Counted from the first letter of the stretch, positions 12,701 through 18,685 are shown. The stretch is DNA of 64,000 nt from Nonomuraea spiralis (GCF_014648435.1 NZ_BMRC01000010.1:62001-126000); one strand, 5' to 3'. Program-made: numbers and translations. The notes: a model not told the origin generated them from the sequence alone.

Positions 12701-12877
12701 CTCGACCGGGAAGTCGAGCGAGAACTCCCGCTGGATCTCGAACCACACCCGTACGGCGGAGATCGAGTCGAGTCCGCTGTCCTTGAGTGAAGCGTCGGGG
12801 GTCAGGTCCGCGCCGCCGGGCAGCACCTCGGCCAGCAGTCGGACGACCGTCTCCGTCACGCGCTCGTTGTGCTCCAT
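782..12877 (-). CDS. trans-AT hybrid NRPS-PKS, 4031 aa: carrier-Cy-Cy-A(Cys)-PCP-Ox-KS0-ACP-KS-KR-ACP-KS
   Basis: Assembly-line enzyme that adds cysteine to a tethered starter, cyclises it to thiazoline, oxidises it to thiazole, then starts polyketide extension. Domains by residue: carrier 7-80 (Ser38); Cy 104-490 (Asp220, Asp225 of DxxxxD); Cy 498-875 (Asp627, Asp632); A 878-1372, with a by-eye specificity code D-L-F-N-F-S-L-V-W-K close to known Cys codes; PCP 1394-1464 (Ser1428); SagB/McbC-type flavin oxidase 1497-1717; KS 1750-2147 (Cys1903, His2075, but Ala2038 for the HGTGT His); ACP 2310-2380 (Ser2343); KS 2419-2837 (Cys2581, His2716, His2756); KR 3002-3412 (Tyr3345); ACP 3456-3525 (Ser3487); KS 3557-3972 (Cys3721, His3856, His3895). 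No AT is present, so extender units must be loaded in trans. The ATG at 12877 is chosen because AGGGAGGAGG lies just upstream. Confidence 0.95.
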   Translation of the reverse strand: MEHNERVTETVVRLLAEVLPGGADLTPDASLKDSGLDSISAVRVWFEIQREFSLDFPVERLGGCGTPAELAELITELIAEAAGTAEGTVPAGPVIEAAPGERHEPFPLTPLQQAYVMGADEDATPDPVGCQVYREFEVPGVDPERLRAAWQRVVDHHDALRLELGDDGSQRVLERAPSWDLPVDEPGARERLAHRRYEPGVWPPFAVEVTTPGTVHFGIDASVTDGRGLDVLMRDWWHCYRDPGHRLEEAGHSVRDCLLALEAQRRGPRHQEDLDYWRERLTDLPPGPAARTPDGSPRTALTGSLTAAQWSALRARAAELDVSPTALVLTLFAETVGRGEDCSLAVTTTGRAWLPREVDEVVGPFTGTAVFAVESTLGEPLEEAVREVHRRLWRDLGHAAVPGVTVMRELRARTALPVVFTSLLDARPDEAVPPVSYALSQTSGVALDHQMWELDGELRLRWDLVPGCFAPGEPEALFARFTNALRALAADTGEAETRPLNELQKAYYVARAGGSCRYDGCQVYHSFHVRDLDRDRLERAWLRLVAAYDALRSEVTHDGTLRVRPRAPENWNIPETGGADDEQPASAERTASAERTAEEMAGRAFPLGRWPQWELRVSGETVHAAVDLTVLDGRSIHIVLRELFRLYADPSADPRPSPAVGASDEAGPSVEARPSDEVGGAPAGPRGDGYWQERFRDLPPGPEVATTPARRVRLSGSVAAVSDETVFAALAGALGRRFPDPFSVSVVRWTAESEPLRPGEFTALSWVTDEESYPDRIAADAANGALTGLATLRGHVMRERRHRAYAFPVVYTSTLDLTAYPLPDGVEAGPWLTYTPDVALDCIVIREGDRLHYHWDALEPEFPDLAELFAAFEDRLRPAHRLFERQAAARPDAVALRHAGGTMTYGELNRRANAAAWRLKELDVGPGTVVSVRLCRGPDMVAAVLGILKAGGAYLPVEPSLPDERAAVMLDDAAARIVLTRAETSGWAMPDGVRAVELDDSEDDGTDDRGDPPLVNTVDDLAYVIFTSGSTGKPKGVEVSHRPLLNLLDWCYRTFDFDESDVGLCVTSLGFDLSVFDIFGLLGRGASLYIADEGQQRDPELLLDVLIDEPVTFWNSAPTTLNQLAPLLAERQGERGTGDLRLVFLSGDYTPLPLPDAVRATFPRARVVSLGGATEATVWSNWYEVGQIDPSWRSIPYGRPIDDALYHILDEDRRPCPEGEEGDLYIGGRCLSLGYRNQPELTAERFVPDPFAGGRMYLTGDRAALLPDGNITFLGRADNQVKIRGFRVELGEIEHRLRQHPGVRDVVVLARDDRSGERKLVAYVMAEGAEPDVGELRTHAAGTLPAYMVPNHVAFVRTFPATSNGKLDRDALPWPLTAQAPDPVPEAEPEPEGVGEEVVTEIAELFAELLGVEEVDAEQDLWDQGVTSFTMVQVSKALRKRYGRRVPVALLLENPTVMGIAAVAGAPTGPPARKQPPERRPVEEPAVSEEPAVPGEVDFFSAEDREAFKAGRWNLRPLEPDATLIRLDRIDVPEEHFAWRASVRDFGPGSLPYRSLCRLLSLLRERRLGDRARHLYPSAGDTYAVQAYLHVTRGAIDGVAEGVYYYNPNEHALQLVNARPENDRSVHFVYNRDLYDRAGFTLYLIGQTKGIEPLYGEQSLRYLTLEAGYLGQLLMTGQAACGIGLCPIGDVAFDRIRDQFDLDEGHHFLQAFLGGPADHATGGTAPTFAPATAAEPVPATATAPGPATRPAGLAVIGMAGRYPGADDLDGFWHNLRTGARSLGPNPRGERPGGYLEHIDRFDSLRFHISPQEAVTLDPQLRLLLHSVWECLEHAGHTPASLHATAPRVGVFVGSMWHDYQHAGAAAWRAGGPAVVSATASDMVNRVSYFFGFTGPSIAVDTSCSSTLTALHLAAQAIRTGDCDAAVVAGVNLLADPYHAGLLAGLGLLAEEAGAAAFDADRPGWTVGEGVGSFLLRPVADAVRAGDDVHGVVEATWVAHTGRTGRFTAPSATAMAESMRQALDRAGAGPGDISYVECAAAGAALADAAEAEALTEVFGARAEPVAAGTLKPNIGHLEAASGASQLAKVLLQIRHGRLAPTLLAEPPTDAVTVPEEPRPWTGERRRALVNAFGATGTHAHAVVRAPLPEESPGGVPGDGREHAVLVSAATGEQLVTAVRRLAAGTAEAGAASGAGEPGLGRVAYTTQTGRAALAHRLAVVCRDVAGLREGLEAFAAGRAHPSVLTGDAAHPGGGTEEAEAAAAWVAGQEVDWERFWPEPPGRVALPAGPSEGEPYWIERAEPVAARVETGEMEEYLKGVYAEVSGIDADRLGVRVPLEQYGLTSYQIGLLNARLEQDLGERSRTLFFEHGDLAGVAAALSARTPAPRPEPSERPERPEPSEQPASPGRPGPGTTEPDDDGAVAVIGIAGRYPDAPDLATFWENLAAGRHSLSRVPDGRTRDGWPVDLMWGGFLDGVTDFDPLLFGITPRDAALMDPQERVFLEVTWEALEDAGYPRTRLRDRHGSNVAVYAGVMYNEYPFFGVEQSLRGTPQDTGATLGGVANRVSYHLDLKGPSMSVDTMCSSSLAALHLAVRSLRQGECELAIAGGVNLNLHPNKFVQHARMRLTAGDRRCHSFGAGGDGFVPAEGAGAVLLKPLSRAKADGDRIHAVIRGTAVVHSGRTNGWVVPSPVEEGELVARALADAGVDPAGIGYLECHGAGTALGDPIEINALMRVFGQAGAAQGSIPIGSVKSNLGHVESGAGIAGLTKIVLQLRHRRLAPSLHADELNPDIRWDEIPFRVQREAADWPEGPGGAPRRAGISSFGAGGTIAHAVLEEPPPPEAGAGEAGAQLVVMSAHDEKRLRVMAGRLAAHLRATPERLADVAHTLQIGREPLRERLALVATEVGELCERLERFARSEPADILHGRVRPAAPPLVRPDDLLELGRHWVDGGDVDWTPPPGARVVGLPTYPFDRMRCWPFEPAASPEPIGPEPTTSEPLGPETPLFERVWTACDRPAPDPGTLGGGGVVCLFNDASEELARSLGEQVVLIREGDPVPDGFTGWIDLCDLGEAHPGRELERLATLQDALARRQPLTILHVTSGLLDLDGARPSLAGARMAGFVRMLAAEYPTVKATVLDSDRPSAPQIRAEWAADEPYGEVCHRDGGRFRPGLRELPAPYAEPDLDPEAVYVVSGGTRGLGALVARHLAGRGARRLALLGVRPLPPRDQWDGSGEESVATVLGLERMGARVVVHTGPPSGLAAFLEGVRRELGPIGGVVHCAGRSSQGRPSLAHKSQDDLRAVLAPKADLLEALDEACAQDRPAFFVTFSSVCAAVPALAAGVADYAAANTFLDLYTGVGRRSGRPEFRSVDWPQWRESGGARGKPNVCEPVGLAALADRDGLRVLDRVIGLPRGATVLPCPPAGAEVDVPALVRLPERAERRTAPEPARDAGSAGPDWLAVLFSETIGIPVNALDPAAEFGDLGVESVMLAELVQRIEERLGESLEPSLLLDHPTLDQLRDHLGLPDEPTQATPEPAPESVPEPAPEVVAVEASAEDRRIAIIGMACRLPGAPDVAAFWRNLVAGRCDVREVPASRWDHREFYSPEPALGRSVSKWGGFVEGIEDFDNDYFDLGEDEARALDPAIRLFLECCAACLADAGYQPAELRGRRAGVFAGARMSDYGRRVGVRPGGLASDQNFIAARVAHHFDLRGPNLVVDSACSSSLVGVQLAAQSLLAGEAEVALAGGVEVLLDENDYLQLSAAKALSPTGRCHTFDERADGFVPGEGCGVVLLKPLRAALADGDRVHAVIEAVAVNNDGRTMGVTTPNPEAQADVVRRALAAAGRAPHEIGLIEAHGTGTLIGDPIELRALTRVFGEGGDPGTCAIGSVKSNIGHTLSAAGIAGLIKAALAVEHGRIPPTLSCERPNPRFDFGASPFEPATETREWPSPRVAGVSSFGLGGTNAHLVLSELDPRLRARREREPAPAPVFRRRRLWLERDPAPALTPDPGPDPGPPDDAGSLLDLHITTGRR

Positions 12878-12897
12878 GAGCCTCCTCCCTCTCTGCG

Positions 12898-12968
12898 AAG
12901 TTAGTGAGGAGGCCGGGCCCTGCCTGCTCAAGACTGAGCAGGCGCCGGCGGACGATCGGACGTAGCTT
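12898..12968. promoter_or_regulatory. divergent promoter pair sharing one central palindrome (synthase operon / thioesterase)
   Basis: A dyad with perfect 9-bp arms (GCCTGCTCA, 4-nt centre, TGAGCAGGC) spans 12922-12943. Leftward, TAACTT (12903-12898) is a good -10 for the synthase; it predicts a start near 12891, placing the dyad centre at about -41.5. Rightward, TAGCTT (12963-12968) predicts a start near 12975, placing the centre at about -42.5. One dyad can therefore serve both directions, at the distance used by class-II activators such as LuxR-type proteins. Sequence and spacing are seen; the activator is inferred and no obvious candidate is adjacent. Confidence 0.6.
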
Positions 12969-12975
12969 TCGGACC

Positions 12976-13710
12976 ATGCCTGGTTCCTGGATAGCGGGCG
13001 GAGAGCCCAGAGCCGACGCCCGGATGAGACTGTTCTGCTTCGCGCACGCGGGAGGCGGTTCGGCGTTGTTCCGCAAGTGGGAGGAGCACCTGTCGCCGGA
13101 CATCGACGTCTGCCCGGTGGTGTTGCCGGGGCGCGAGTCGCGTATCCGTGAGCGGCCCTACAACCGTATGGAGCAGCTCGTGGGGCCGCTGTCGGAGGCG
13201 ATCGAGCCGTACATCGACCGGCCCTTCGCGCTGTTCGGGCACAGCATGGGCGCCGTCGTGGCCTGGGAGACGGCCCGCCGGTTCCCGCCCGCGGTGTTGT
13301 TCGTGTCGGGACGCCGCGCGCCGCAGCTCCCGACGCGCCGCCGCCGCTTCACCGACCTGTCGCAGGACGAGCTGCTGGCCGAGCTGGGCAAGCTGAACGG
13401 CACGCCGTCCGAGGTGATGGACCAGCGCGGCCTGCTGGAGGTGTTCCTGCCGAGCCTGCGCGCCGACTTCGAGCTGAACGAGTCGTACACGCCGCTGCCC
13501 GGCACCCGCCCGGACTGCCCGATCTCGGCGCTGCTGGGCGACGCCGACCCGGAGGTGGACCCGGACGAGATCACCGCCTGGGCCGAGGCCACCGGCGGCG
13601 GCTTCACGCTGCGCGTGTTCGGCGGCGACCACTTCTACCTCAAGGGCCCGCGGCCCGAGGTGCTGGCGGCGATCCAGGAGGACCTGGACCGCCACCTGCT
13701 GAACGTCTAA
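12976..13710 (+). CDS. type II thioesterase (external editing hydrolase)
   Basis: Alpha/beta-hydrolase of the TEII family, 244 aa, which clears stalled or misprimed acyl groups from PKS/NRPS carrier domains in the cytoplasm. It has the family's RLFCFAHAGG start near residue 18, nucleophile elbow GHSMG (Ser90), an Asp candidate in GDADPEV and the late His in GGDHFYL. It is transcribed divergently from the synthase and its 3' end overlaps the convergent AT-ER gene by three bases. The ATG at 12976 is one base from the predicted transcription start, so the message may be leaderless; no convincing RBS precedes it. An internal ATG at 13024 is possible, but the extra 16 residues fit family length. 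Confidence 0.92.
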   Translation: MPGSWIAGGEPRADARMRLFCFAHAGGGSALFRKWEEHLSPDIDVCPVVLPGRESRIRERPYNRMEQLVGPLSEAIEPYIDRPFALFGHSMGAVVAWETARRFPPAVLFVSGRRAPQLPTRRRRFTDLSQDELLAELGKLNGTPSEVMDQRGLLEVFLPSLRADFELNESYTPLPGTRPDCPISALLGDADPEVDPDEITAWAEATGGGFTLRVFGGDHFYLKGPRPEVLAAIQEDLDRHLLNV

Positions 13711-15902
13711 CCGTCCTTCGTCAGGTCGCGCAGCCGGGCTTCGAGCAGTCCGGCGGCGGCCTCCATCAGCCGGTCGGCGATGACGTCCACGTGCCTGGCC
13801 CGCCAGTCGGCCAGCTCGGTGCCGGCGACCCACCGGTTGAACGCGCCCATCGCGGGCCCGCAGTGGACCTGGTAGTCCACCTGCCGTCCGGCCTCGCCGC
13901 GCAGGGCCAGCCTGATCGTGTGCACGAAGTACCAGCGGAACACCAGCGCCATGCGGTGCTTGGGGTCGCGCTCGGCGCGGGCCAGCTCACCCGGCCTGCG
14001 CGCGGCCAGGAACGCCCGCGTCTCCTCCCACACCTCCTCGAAGGAGCGGCGGAAGAACTTGTCCTGGATGGTACGCCTGGTCCGCTCGTCGATCTCCTCC
14101 AGCGAGCCGTGCCGGCGGTAGAGCTGGTAGAGCTGGCCGGCCCGCGCCGGGAAGAGTGTGCCCTTCCTGGCCACCTGCGCCTGCGCGCCCGTCTCGAACA
14201 TGTCGCCGGCGGGGGCGTAGGCGGTGTCCTGCACGTCGAGCCCGGCGAGCAGGTCCTTGACGGCGTCGGACGTGCCGGCCTCAGGCGTGCACTGGTTGAC
14301 GCTGCCGGTGACGATGAAGTCCGCGCCGAGCACGAACGCGGCGGCGGCGGCCTCCGGGGCGCCGATCCCGCCCGACGCGCCGACCCTGATGCGTTTGGCG
14401 TAGCCGTGCGCGGCCATCTCCTCGTCGCGCAGCCGCAGGATCGCGGGCATCAGCGCGTACGGCGAGCGCCCGTCGGTGTGCCCGGCCGAGTCGGCCTCGA
14501 CGCAGACGTCCCCGCTGACCGGCAGCTCGGCGGCGACCCGCGCCTCGGCCTCGGTCAGCGCCCCTTCGCGGACGAGCCGGTCCAGGATGTTCGGCGGCGC
14601 GGGCCGCATGAACGCGGCGGCGACCTCGGGCCTGGAGACCTTGGCCAGCACGTGCCGTACGGCGACCGGCCGACCGGCGGCGTCGTGGTGGGCGCCGCTG
14701 TAGCGGTAGCGGACGAGGGGCGCGGTGATCCGGGGATAGGCGGCGGCCTCGACGTGGCGTACGTCGCGGCGGAGCAGCAGGTCGACGGTCTCGCGTTCCA
14801 GGCCCTCCTCGTCGAAGCCGTAGAGCAGGTTCACGCCGTACGCGCCGTCGGGTCCGAGGCCGTTCTCGATCGTGTCGAGGGCCTTGCCGATCTCGTCCGT
14901 GGTGAGGCCGCCGGCGCCGAAGAAGGCCATCAGCCCGGCCCGGCCCATCCTGATCACGAGGTCGGCGGAGGCGATGCCCTTGAACATCGATCCGGCCAGG
15001 TAGGCGTGGCGGACACGGTAGTCCGCGCGGAACTCGGCCGAGCCGAGCGAGATCCCGGGCTCCGGCGCGGCGGGCGTCTCGACCGGGTGGCGTCTGGTGA
15101 CCTCCCACAACTTGCCGAGCACGTCGCCGGGGCCGATCTCCTCCAGCTCGCGCACGCCCCGGCCCATCAGGTAGCGCAGGCTGTCCACCCAGCGGACCGG
15201 GTTGCAGATCTGGCGGCGCAGCAGCCCGGCCGCCTCGGCCACCTCGTACGGGCGTCCGGTCACGTTGGAGATGACGGGCACCCGCGGCTCGGCGATGTGG
15301 ACGCCGTCCAGCGCCTCGGCGAAGGCGGCGGCGGCCGGTTCCATGTAGCGGGAGTGCGAGGGCACGCTCACGCTCAGCGGCACCCATTTGCCGGGGACGT
15401 CGCGGCTGAGCGCGTCCAGCTCGTCCTTGGGGCCGGCCAGGACCACCTGTTCGGGGGAGTTGTAGTTGGCGATGTCGACGCCGGTGCCGGCGAGCAGCTT
15501 CTCCAGCCGTTCCGGCTCGGCGCCGAGCACCGCCGCCATGGTGCCGCCGCTCGCCTCGGCCATCAGCTCACCCCGCCGCTTGACCAGGGCGAGGCCGGTC
15601 TCGAAGTCGAAGCAGCCGGCCGCGAACAGCGCCGCGTACTCGCCCAGGCTGTGCCCGGCCAGGTAGTCCGGCCGGTCGCCCGCCTCCTTCCTGGCCAGGT
15701 AGCTCAGGGCGTTGACCGTGAAGAGGGCGGGCTGCACGTAGCGGGTCTGGCGCAGCCGTACGGGGTCGTCGCACAATTCGGCGACGGAGTAGCCGAGGAT
15801 CTCGTCGGCGCGGGCGCACAGGTCGGGGTACCGCTCCAGGACGCCCGTACCCATGCCCTTGCGCTGCGACCCCTGACCGGGGAAAACCCACACGACGGAC
15901 AT
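13707..15902 (-). CDS. free-standing acyltransferase-enoylreductase fusion (trans-AT-ER)
   Basis: Supplies the AT activity missing from the synthase. The AT half (about 1-280) has GQGSQ at the start, nucleophile GHSLG (Ser85) and the second catalytic motif VPSHS (His183); such enzymes usually load malonyl units. The second half (about 290-731) is an FMN-dependent PfaD/FabK-like enoylreductase with GSMFKGIASADLVIRMG and GASGGIGAPEA, thought to reduce enoyl-thioesters in trans. AT-ER fusions of about 750 aa are typical of trans-AT clusters of the PksE kind. It is the last gene of a leftward operon. GAGAGGAA precedes the ATG, 15 bases after the ECH stop. No second AT is seen in the window. Confidence 0.93.
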   Translation of the reverse strand: MSVVWVFPGQGSQRKGMGTGVLERYPDLCARADEILGYSVAELCDDPVRLRQTRYVQPALFTVNALSYLARKEAGDRPDYLAGHSLGEYAALFAAGCFDFETGLALVKRRGELMAEASGGTMAAVLGAEPERLEKLLAGTGVDIANYNSPEQVVLAGPKDELDALSRDVPGKWVPLSVSVPSHSRYMEPAAAAFAEALDGVHIAEPRVPVISNVTGRPYEVAEAAGLLRRQICNPVRWVDSLRYLMGRGVRELEEIGPGDVLGKLWEVTRRHPVETPAAPEPGISLGSAEFRADYRVRHAYLAGSMFKGIASADLVIRMGRAGLMAFFGAGGLTTDEIGKALDTIENGLGPDGAYGVNLLYGFDEEGLERETVDLLLRRDVRHVEAAAYPRITAPLVRYRYSGAHHDAAGRPVAVRHVLAKVSRPEVAAAFMRPAPPNILDRLVREGALTEAEARVAAELPVSGDVCVEADSAGHTDGRSPYALMPAILRLRDEEMAAHGYAKRIRVGASGGIGAPEAAAAAFVLGADFIVTGSVNQCTPEAGTSDAVKDLLAGLDVQDTAYAPAGDMFETGAQAQVARKGTLFPARAGQLYQLYRRHGSLEEIDERTRRTIQDKFFRRSFEEVWEETRAFLAARRPGELARAERDPKHRMALVFRWYFVHTIRLALRGEAGRQVDYQVHCGPAMGAFNRWVAGTELADWRARHVDVIADRLMEAAAGLLEARLRDLTKDG

Positions 15903-15917
15903 CAGGCGCGTTCCTCT

Positions 15918-16640
15918 CTAGCGTTCCCAGGGGAATCTCTTCTCGGTCGCGTAGTCCACGAGCCTGCGGCGTACCTCGGGGCCGGACATGAGCCTGCCGA
16001 ACTCCTCGACCGCCACCCGCTCGGTCTCGTCGGAGAGGATCCACAACTCGCGGAAGTAGCGCTTCATGTCCCCGACGATCGGCCGGTCCAGCTTCGTCAG
16101 CCGGTACGCCAGCCGCCGCACGAGCGCCTCCGGGTCGTCCGACACCTCGTCCACCAGGTGGAAGGCGGCGGCCTCCGCGGCACTCACCGGCTGGGTGCTC
16201 AGCGTCATCGCGTACGCCTTCTGAAAGCCCGTACGCCGGATCAGGAACGGCAGCACGCAGCACGGCAGCAGCCCCCACAGCGCCTCGGGGAGGCTGAAGG
16301 TGCTGCGCCCGGCGGCGAAGACGAAGTCGCTCGCGGCGGCCAGCCCCACGCCGCCGCCCGCCGTCCGGCCGTCCACCCGGGCGACCACCGTGACCGGTGT
16401 CTCGGTGAAGCGCCGCAGCAGCCCGAAGAAGGCCCGGCCGCCGTCGGCGACGTCGCCGCCGGCCGCCTCCTCCAGGTCCATGCCGGTGCAGAAGACGCCG
16501 TCCCCGCCCTCCAGCAGGAGGATGCGGCAGCCGGGGTCGTGCTCGGCCGCGTCCAGGACGGCGCCGAGTTCGTGGATGGCGTGGTCGTCGATCGTGGCCC
16601 GGCGCAGCCTGTGGCGCATGACCGCCTGCGTCAGCTCCAT
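15918..16640 (-). CDS. enoyl-CoA hydratase-like dehydratase of beta-branching (ECH1, PksH-like)
   Basis: Crotonase-fold enzyme, 240 aa. In HMG-CoA-synthase cassettes ECH1 dehydrates the HMG-like adduct on the carrier protein to a glutaconyl intermediate. The oxyanion-hole segments GVFCTGMDLEE and GRTAGGGVGLAAASD are present. The segment ALWGLLPCCVLPFLIRRTGF and the C-terminal FPWE closely match my recollection of PksH/BaeH proteins, which is why I call ECH1 rather than the decarboxylating ECH2. GGGAG lies before the ATG, and the first ten bases overlap the end of the HCS gene, implying translational coupling. No ECH2 is visible, so another crotonase may lie beyond the left edge or the pathway may stop early. 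Confidence 0.87.
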   Translation of the reverse strand: MELTQAVMRHRLRRATIDDHAIHELGAVLDAAEHDPGCRILLLEGGDGVFCTGMDLEEAAGGDVADGGRAFFGLLRRFTETPVTVVARVDGRTAGGGVGLAAASDFVFAAGRSTFSLPEALWGLLPCCVLPFLIRRTGFQKAYAMTLSTQPVSAAEAAAFHLVDEVSDDPEALVRRLAYRLTKLDRPIVGDMKRYFRELWILSDETERVAVEEFGRLMSGPEVRRRLVDYATEKRFPWER

Positions 16641-17848
16641 CGGTACTCCCGGTGGAAGTCGGCGATGCGGTCCAGCACCAGCAGGTCGCGCCCGGCGAAG
16701 GCGTCCTCGTACAGGTCGCCGTACGGCTTGGGGTCGAGCACCGCGTCCCGCACGCCGAAGGCGCGGTCGGCGCTCAGCTCGGTCAGCGCGTCCAGGTCCG
16801 CGACGGTGATCTCGCGCCGCTCGTCCAGCGCCTCGGCGATGCCGCTGCGCCGCTGGGGCGGGATCACGCCGCTGAAGAACTCCGACGCGCAGCCCGACCC
16901 GTACGAGAACAGCCCAGCCCGTCGCGGCACGTCGAAGCCGCCGTGGTCGATCAGCGAGCACAGCGCCAGGTAGAGCGCGGCCGAGTAGGTGTTGCCCACC
17001 CGCATCCCGTAGACCAGGGACGGCGTCACCCGCGCGGCGAAGTCGGCCTCGATCTCGCGCGGTCCCATGCCCTTGAGCTTGCGCAGCAACATCCGGTGCG
17101 CGCCCTTCACCATGCCGGCGAACGGCGTGTGCAGCGCCAGGTAGTCGAAGGTGCGCACGATGTCGGCCCCGCTCACCCGCCGCCCGTAGGCCGCGAAGCA
17201 CTCCTCGACGCAGCGCATGTACGCCAGCAGCGACAGGTCGGGGTCGACCGCGTCCGTGTCGTGCCGCGGCCGGGCCGTGTCCATCACCTCGAAGGTGTGG
17301 TAGCCGTTGGCGCCCTGGTCGAGCCGCAACACCCGCGCGTCCTCGCCGACCAGCATCGCCACCGCGCCGGCGCCCTCCGAGGGCTCCCAGTAGGTGGACT
17401 TCGCCGTGCCACTGGCCGCGTCCGTGGCGATGGCCAGCGCCTTCACGCCGGGGACCGGGCTCGCGCCGACGACGGCCGCCGCGCACTGCAGCGCGCCCGT
17501 CCCGCCGTAGCAGGCGTGTTTGACCTCGAACGACCGGCAGGCCGGGTTCAGCCCGAGATGGTGGTGGATGTAGGTGCTGATCGGCTTGCCGAAGTCGAGG
17601 CCCGACTCCGTGCCGACGACCAGCAGCTCGATCCGGTCCCTGTCCTCGGGCGCGAGCGCGTCCACCAGCGGCCGGGCGGCGTTCACCGCGTTGGTGACCG
17701 GGTCCTCGCAGGGCAGGTTGACCGAGCGCTGCTCCATCATCAGGTTGCCGAAGCGGTTCACGTCCAGGCCGCGCGCGTCGAACAACGCGCGCACGTCCGT
17801 GTACGCCCGGCCGACGTACGCGTTGATCGCCTCGATCCCGGGAGCCAT
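16631..17848 (-). CDS. HMG-CoA synthase-like enzyme for polyketide beta-branching (HCS, PksG-like)
   Basis: 405-aa thiolase-fold enzyme that adds an acyl-ACP carbanion to a beta-keto group on the growing polyketide, starting an alkyl branch. The N terminus (GIEAINAYVGRAYTDV) matches PksG-type proteins. The catalytic Cys is in VKHACYGGTG (Cys113), the catalytic His in ALHTPFAGMVKGAH (His240), and the acidic residue in GTESGLDFGK (Glu81). It lies between the two-fold-repeat gene (3-bp gap) and ECH1 (10-bp overlap). The partners usually found with it, a donor ACP plus a decarboxylating KS or an AT/decarboxylase, are not in view and may lie left of the window. Confidence 0.93.
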   Translation of the reverse strand: MAPGIEAINAYVGRAYTDVRALFDARGLDVNRFGNLMMEQRSVNLPCEDPVTNAVNAARPLVDALAPEDRDRIELLVVGTESGLDFGKPISTYIHHHLGLNPACRSFEVKHACYGGTGALQCAAAVVGASPVPGVKALAIATDAASGTAKSTYWEPSEGAGAVAMLVGEDARVLRLDQGANGYHTFEVMDTARPRHDTDAVDPDLSLLAYMRCVEECFAAYGRRVSGADIVRTFDYLALHTPFAGMVKGAHRMLLRKLKGMGPREIEADFAARVTPSLVYGMRVGNTYSAALYLALCSLIDHGGFDVPRRAGLFSYGSGCASEFFSGVIPPQRRSGIAEALDERREITVADLDALTELSADRAFGVRDAVLDPKPYGDLYEDAFAGRDLLVLDRIADFHREYRWS

Positions 17849-17851
17849 GGG

Positions 17852-18685
17852 CTAGGGCACCATCAGGACGTCGTTGATGCTGGCCGGGACGAACAGCCGG
17901 TCCCACTGGCCGCCGCCGTGCCGCTCCGGCACCCGTTCCACGTCGTAGACCTCTTTGCGCATGCCCTCGCTCCGGTCCACCTCGCGCACCGCCTGGTAGT
18001 CGTCCGGTTCGCGCAGGTGGATGAGGGCGTGCAGGCGGTCCTGCCGGCCCCACGTCTGCTCGTAGATGTAGGCGGTGGCCCGGCCTTCGAGGTCGCCGTT
18101 GACGTACTGGGACCAGTCGTAGAGGAACTGCCGTCCCTCCTCGCGCAGCTCGTAGCGCACGTCGGCGCTGCGCAACACGATCGCCCCGGCGGTCGCCGAG
18201 TTGAGCTGCTCCTTCTGCGTGGTCTGGTGCGTCGCGGGCGGCACGAACGTGCCCGGCACGTCGTGCACGTCGTCGGTGAACCCGTGCTGCGGGCACATGA
18301 CGGTCTCTTGCAGGCTGCCGTGGACGAACATCTTCTCCCAGTTGCCGCCGCCCTTCTTGGGCAGCCGGTCCTTGAGCGAGATCTGCTGGAACGCCTCGTC
18401 GTGGTCGACCATCTCGATGAGCTTGCTGTACTTCTCGGGCGACTTCATGTGCACGAACCAGTGCAGGCGCTCCCGCACGCCGAAGACCTCCTCGTAGCAG
18501 AAGGTCGTGGCGACGCCGGCCTGGGCCCGGTTCATGTAGTCGAGCAGGTCGACGCTGAAGTCGCGGCCCTCGCGGGCCATGCCGTACTCCAGCATCCCCA
18601 CGCGGTGGATGATCAGGCCCGCGTTGCCCGAGTGCAGCAACTGGTCGGGGGGCAGGGTGGTCTGATACTGCGCCGGCTTCGTCAT
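17852..18685 (-). CDS. unknown cluster protein made of two tandem homologous halves
   Basis: 277-aa soluble protein of no function I recognise. The halves (about 15-130 and 155-277) are clear repeats. Each has an aliphatic strand (AGLIIHRVGMLEYGM / AGAIVLRSADVRYEL), a Phe-Tyr-rich segment (FCYEEVFGVRERLHWFVHM / YIYEQTWGRQDRLHALIHL), then D..E/DR.E and a C-terminal GGG.W..xFV..S....M.P. The length and alternating pattern suggest two ferredoxin-like alpha/beta modules, as in dimeric alpha-beta barrels; this is inference. It is first in the operon with HCS, ECH1 and AT-ER and has its own copy of the shared palindrome. A -10-like GACATT places transcription start exactly at the ATG (18685), favouring a leaderless start; a GTG at 18703 preceded by GGAGG is the alternative. 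Confidence 0.75.
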   Translation of the reverse strand: MTKPAQYQTTLPPDQLLHSGNAGLIIHRVGMLEYGMAREGRDFSVDLLDYMNRAQAGVATTFCYEEVFGVRERLHWFVHMKSPEKYSKLIEMVDHDEAFQQISLKDRLPKKGGGNWEKMFVHGSLQETVMCPQHGFTDDVHDVPGTFVPPATHQTTQKEQLNSATAGAIVLRSADVRYELREEGRQFLYDWSQYVNGDLEGRATAYIYEQTWGRQDRLHALIHLREPDDYQAVREVDRSEGMRKEVYDVERVPERHGGGQWDRLFVPASINDVLMVP

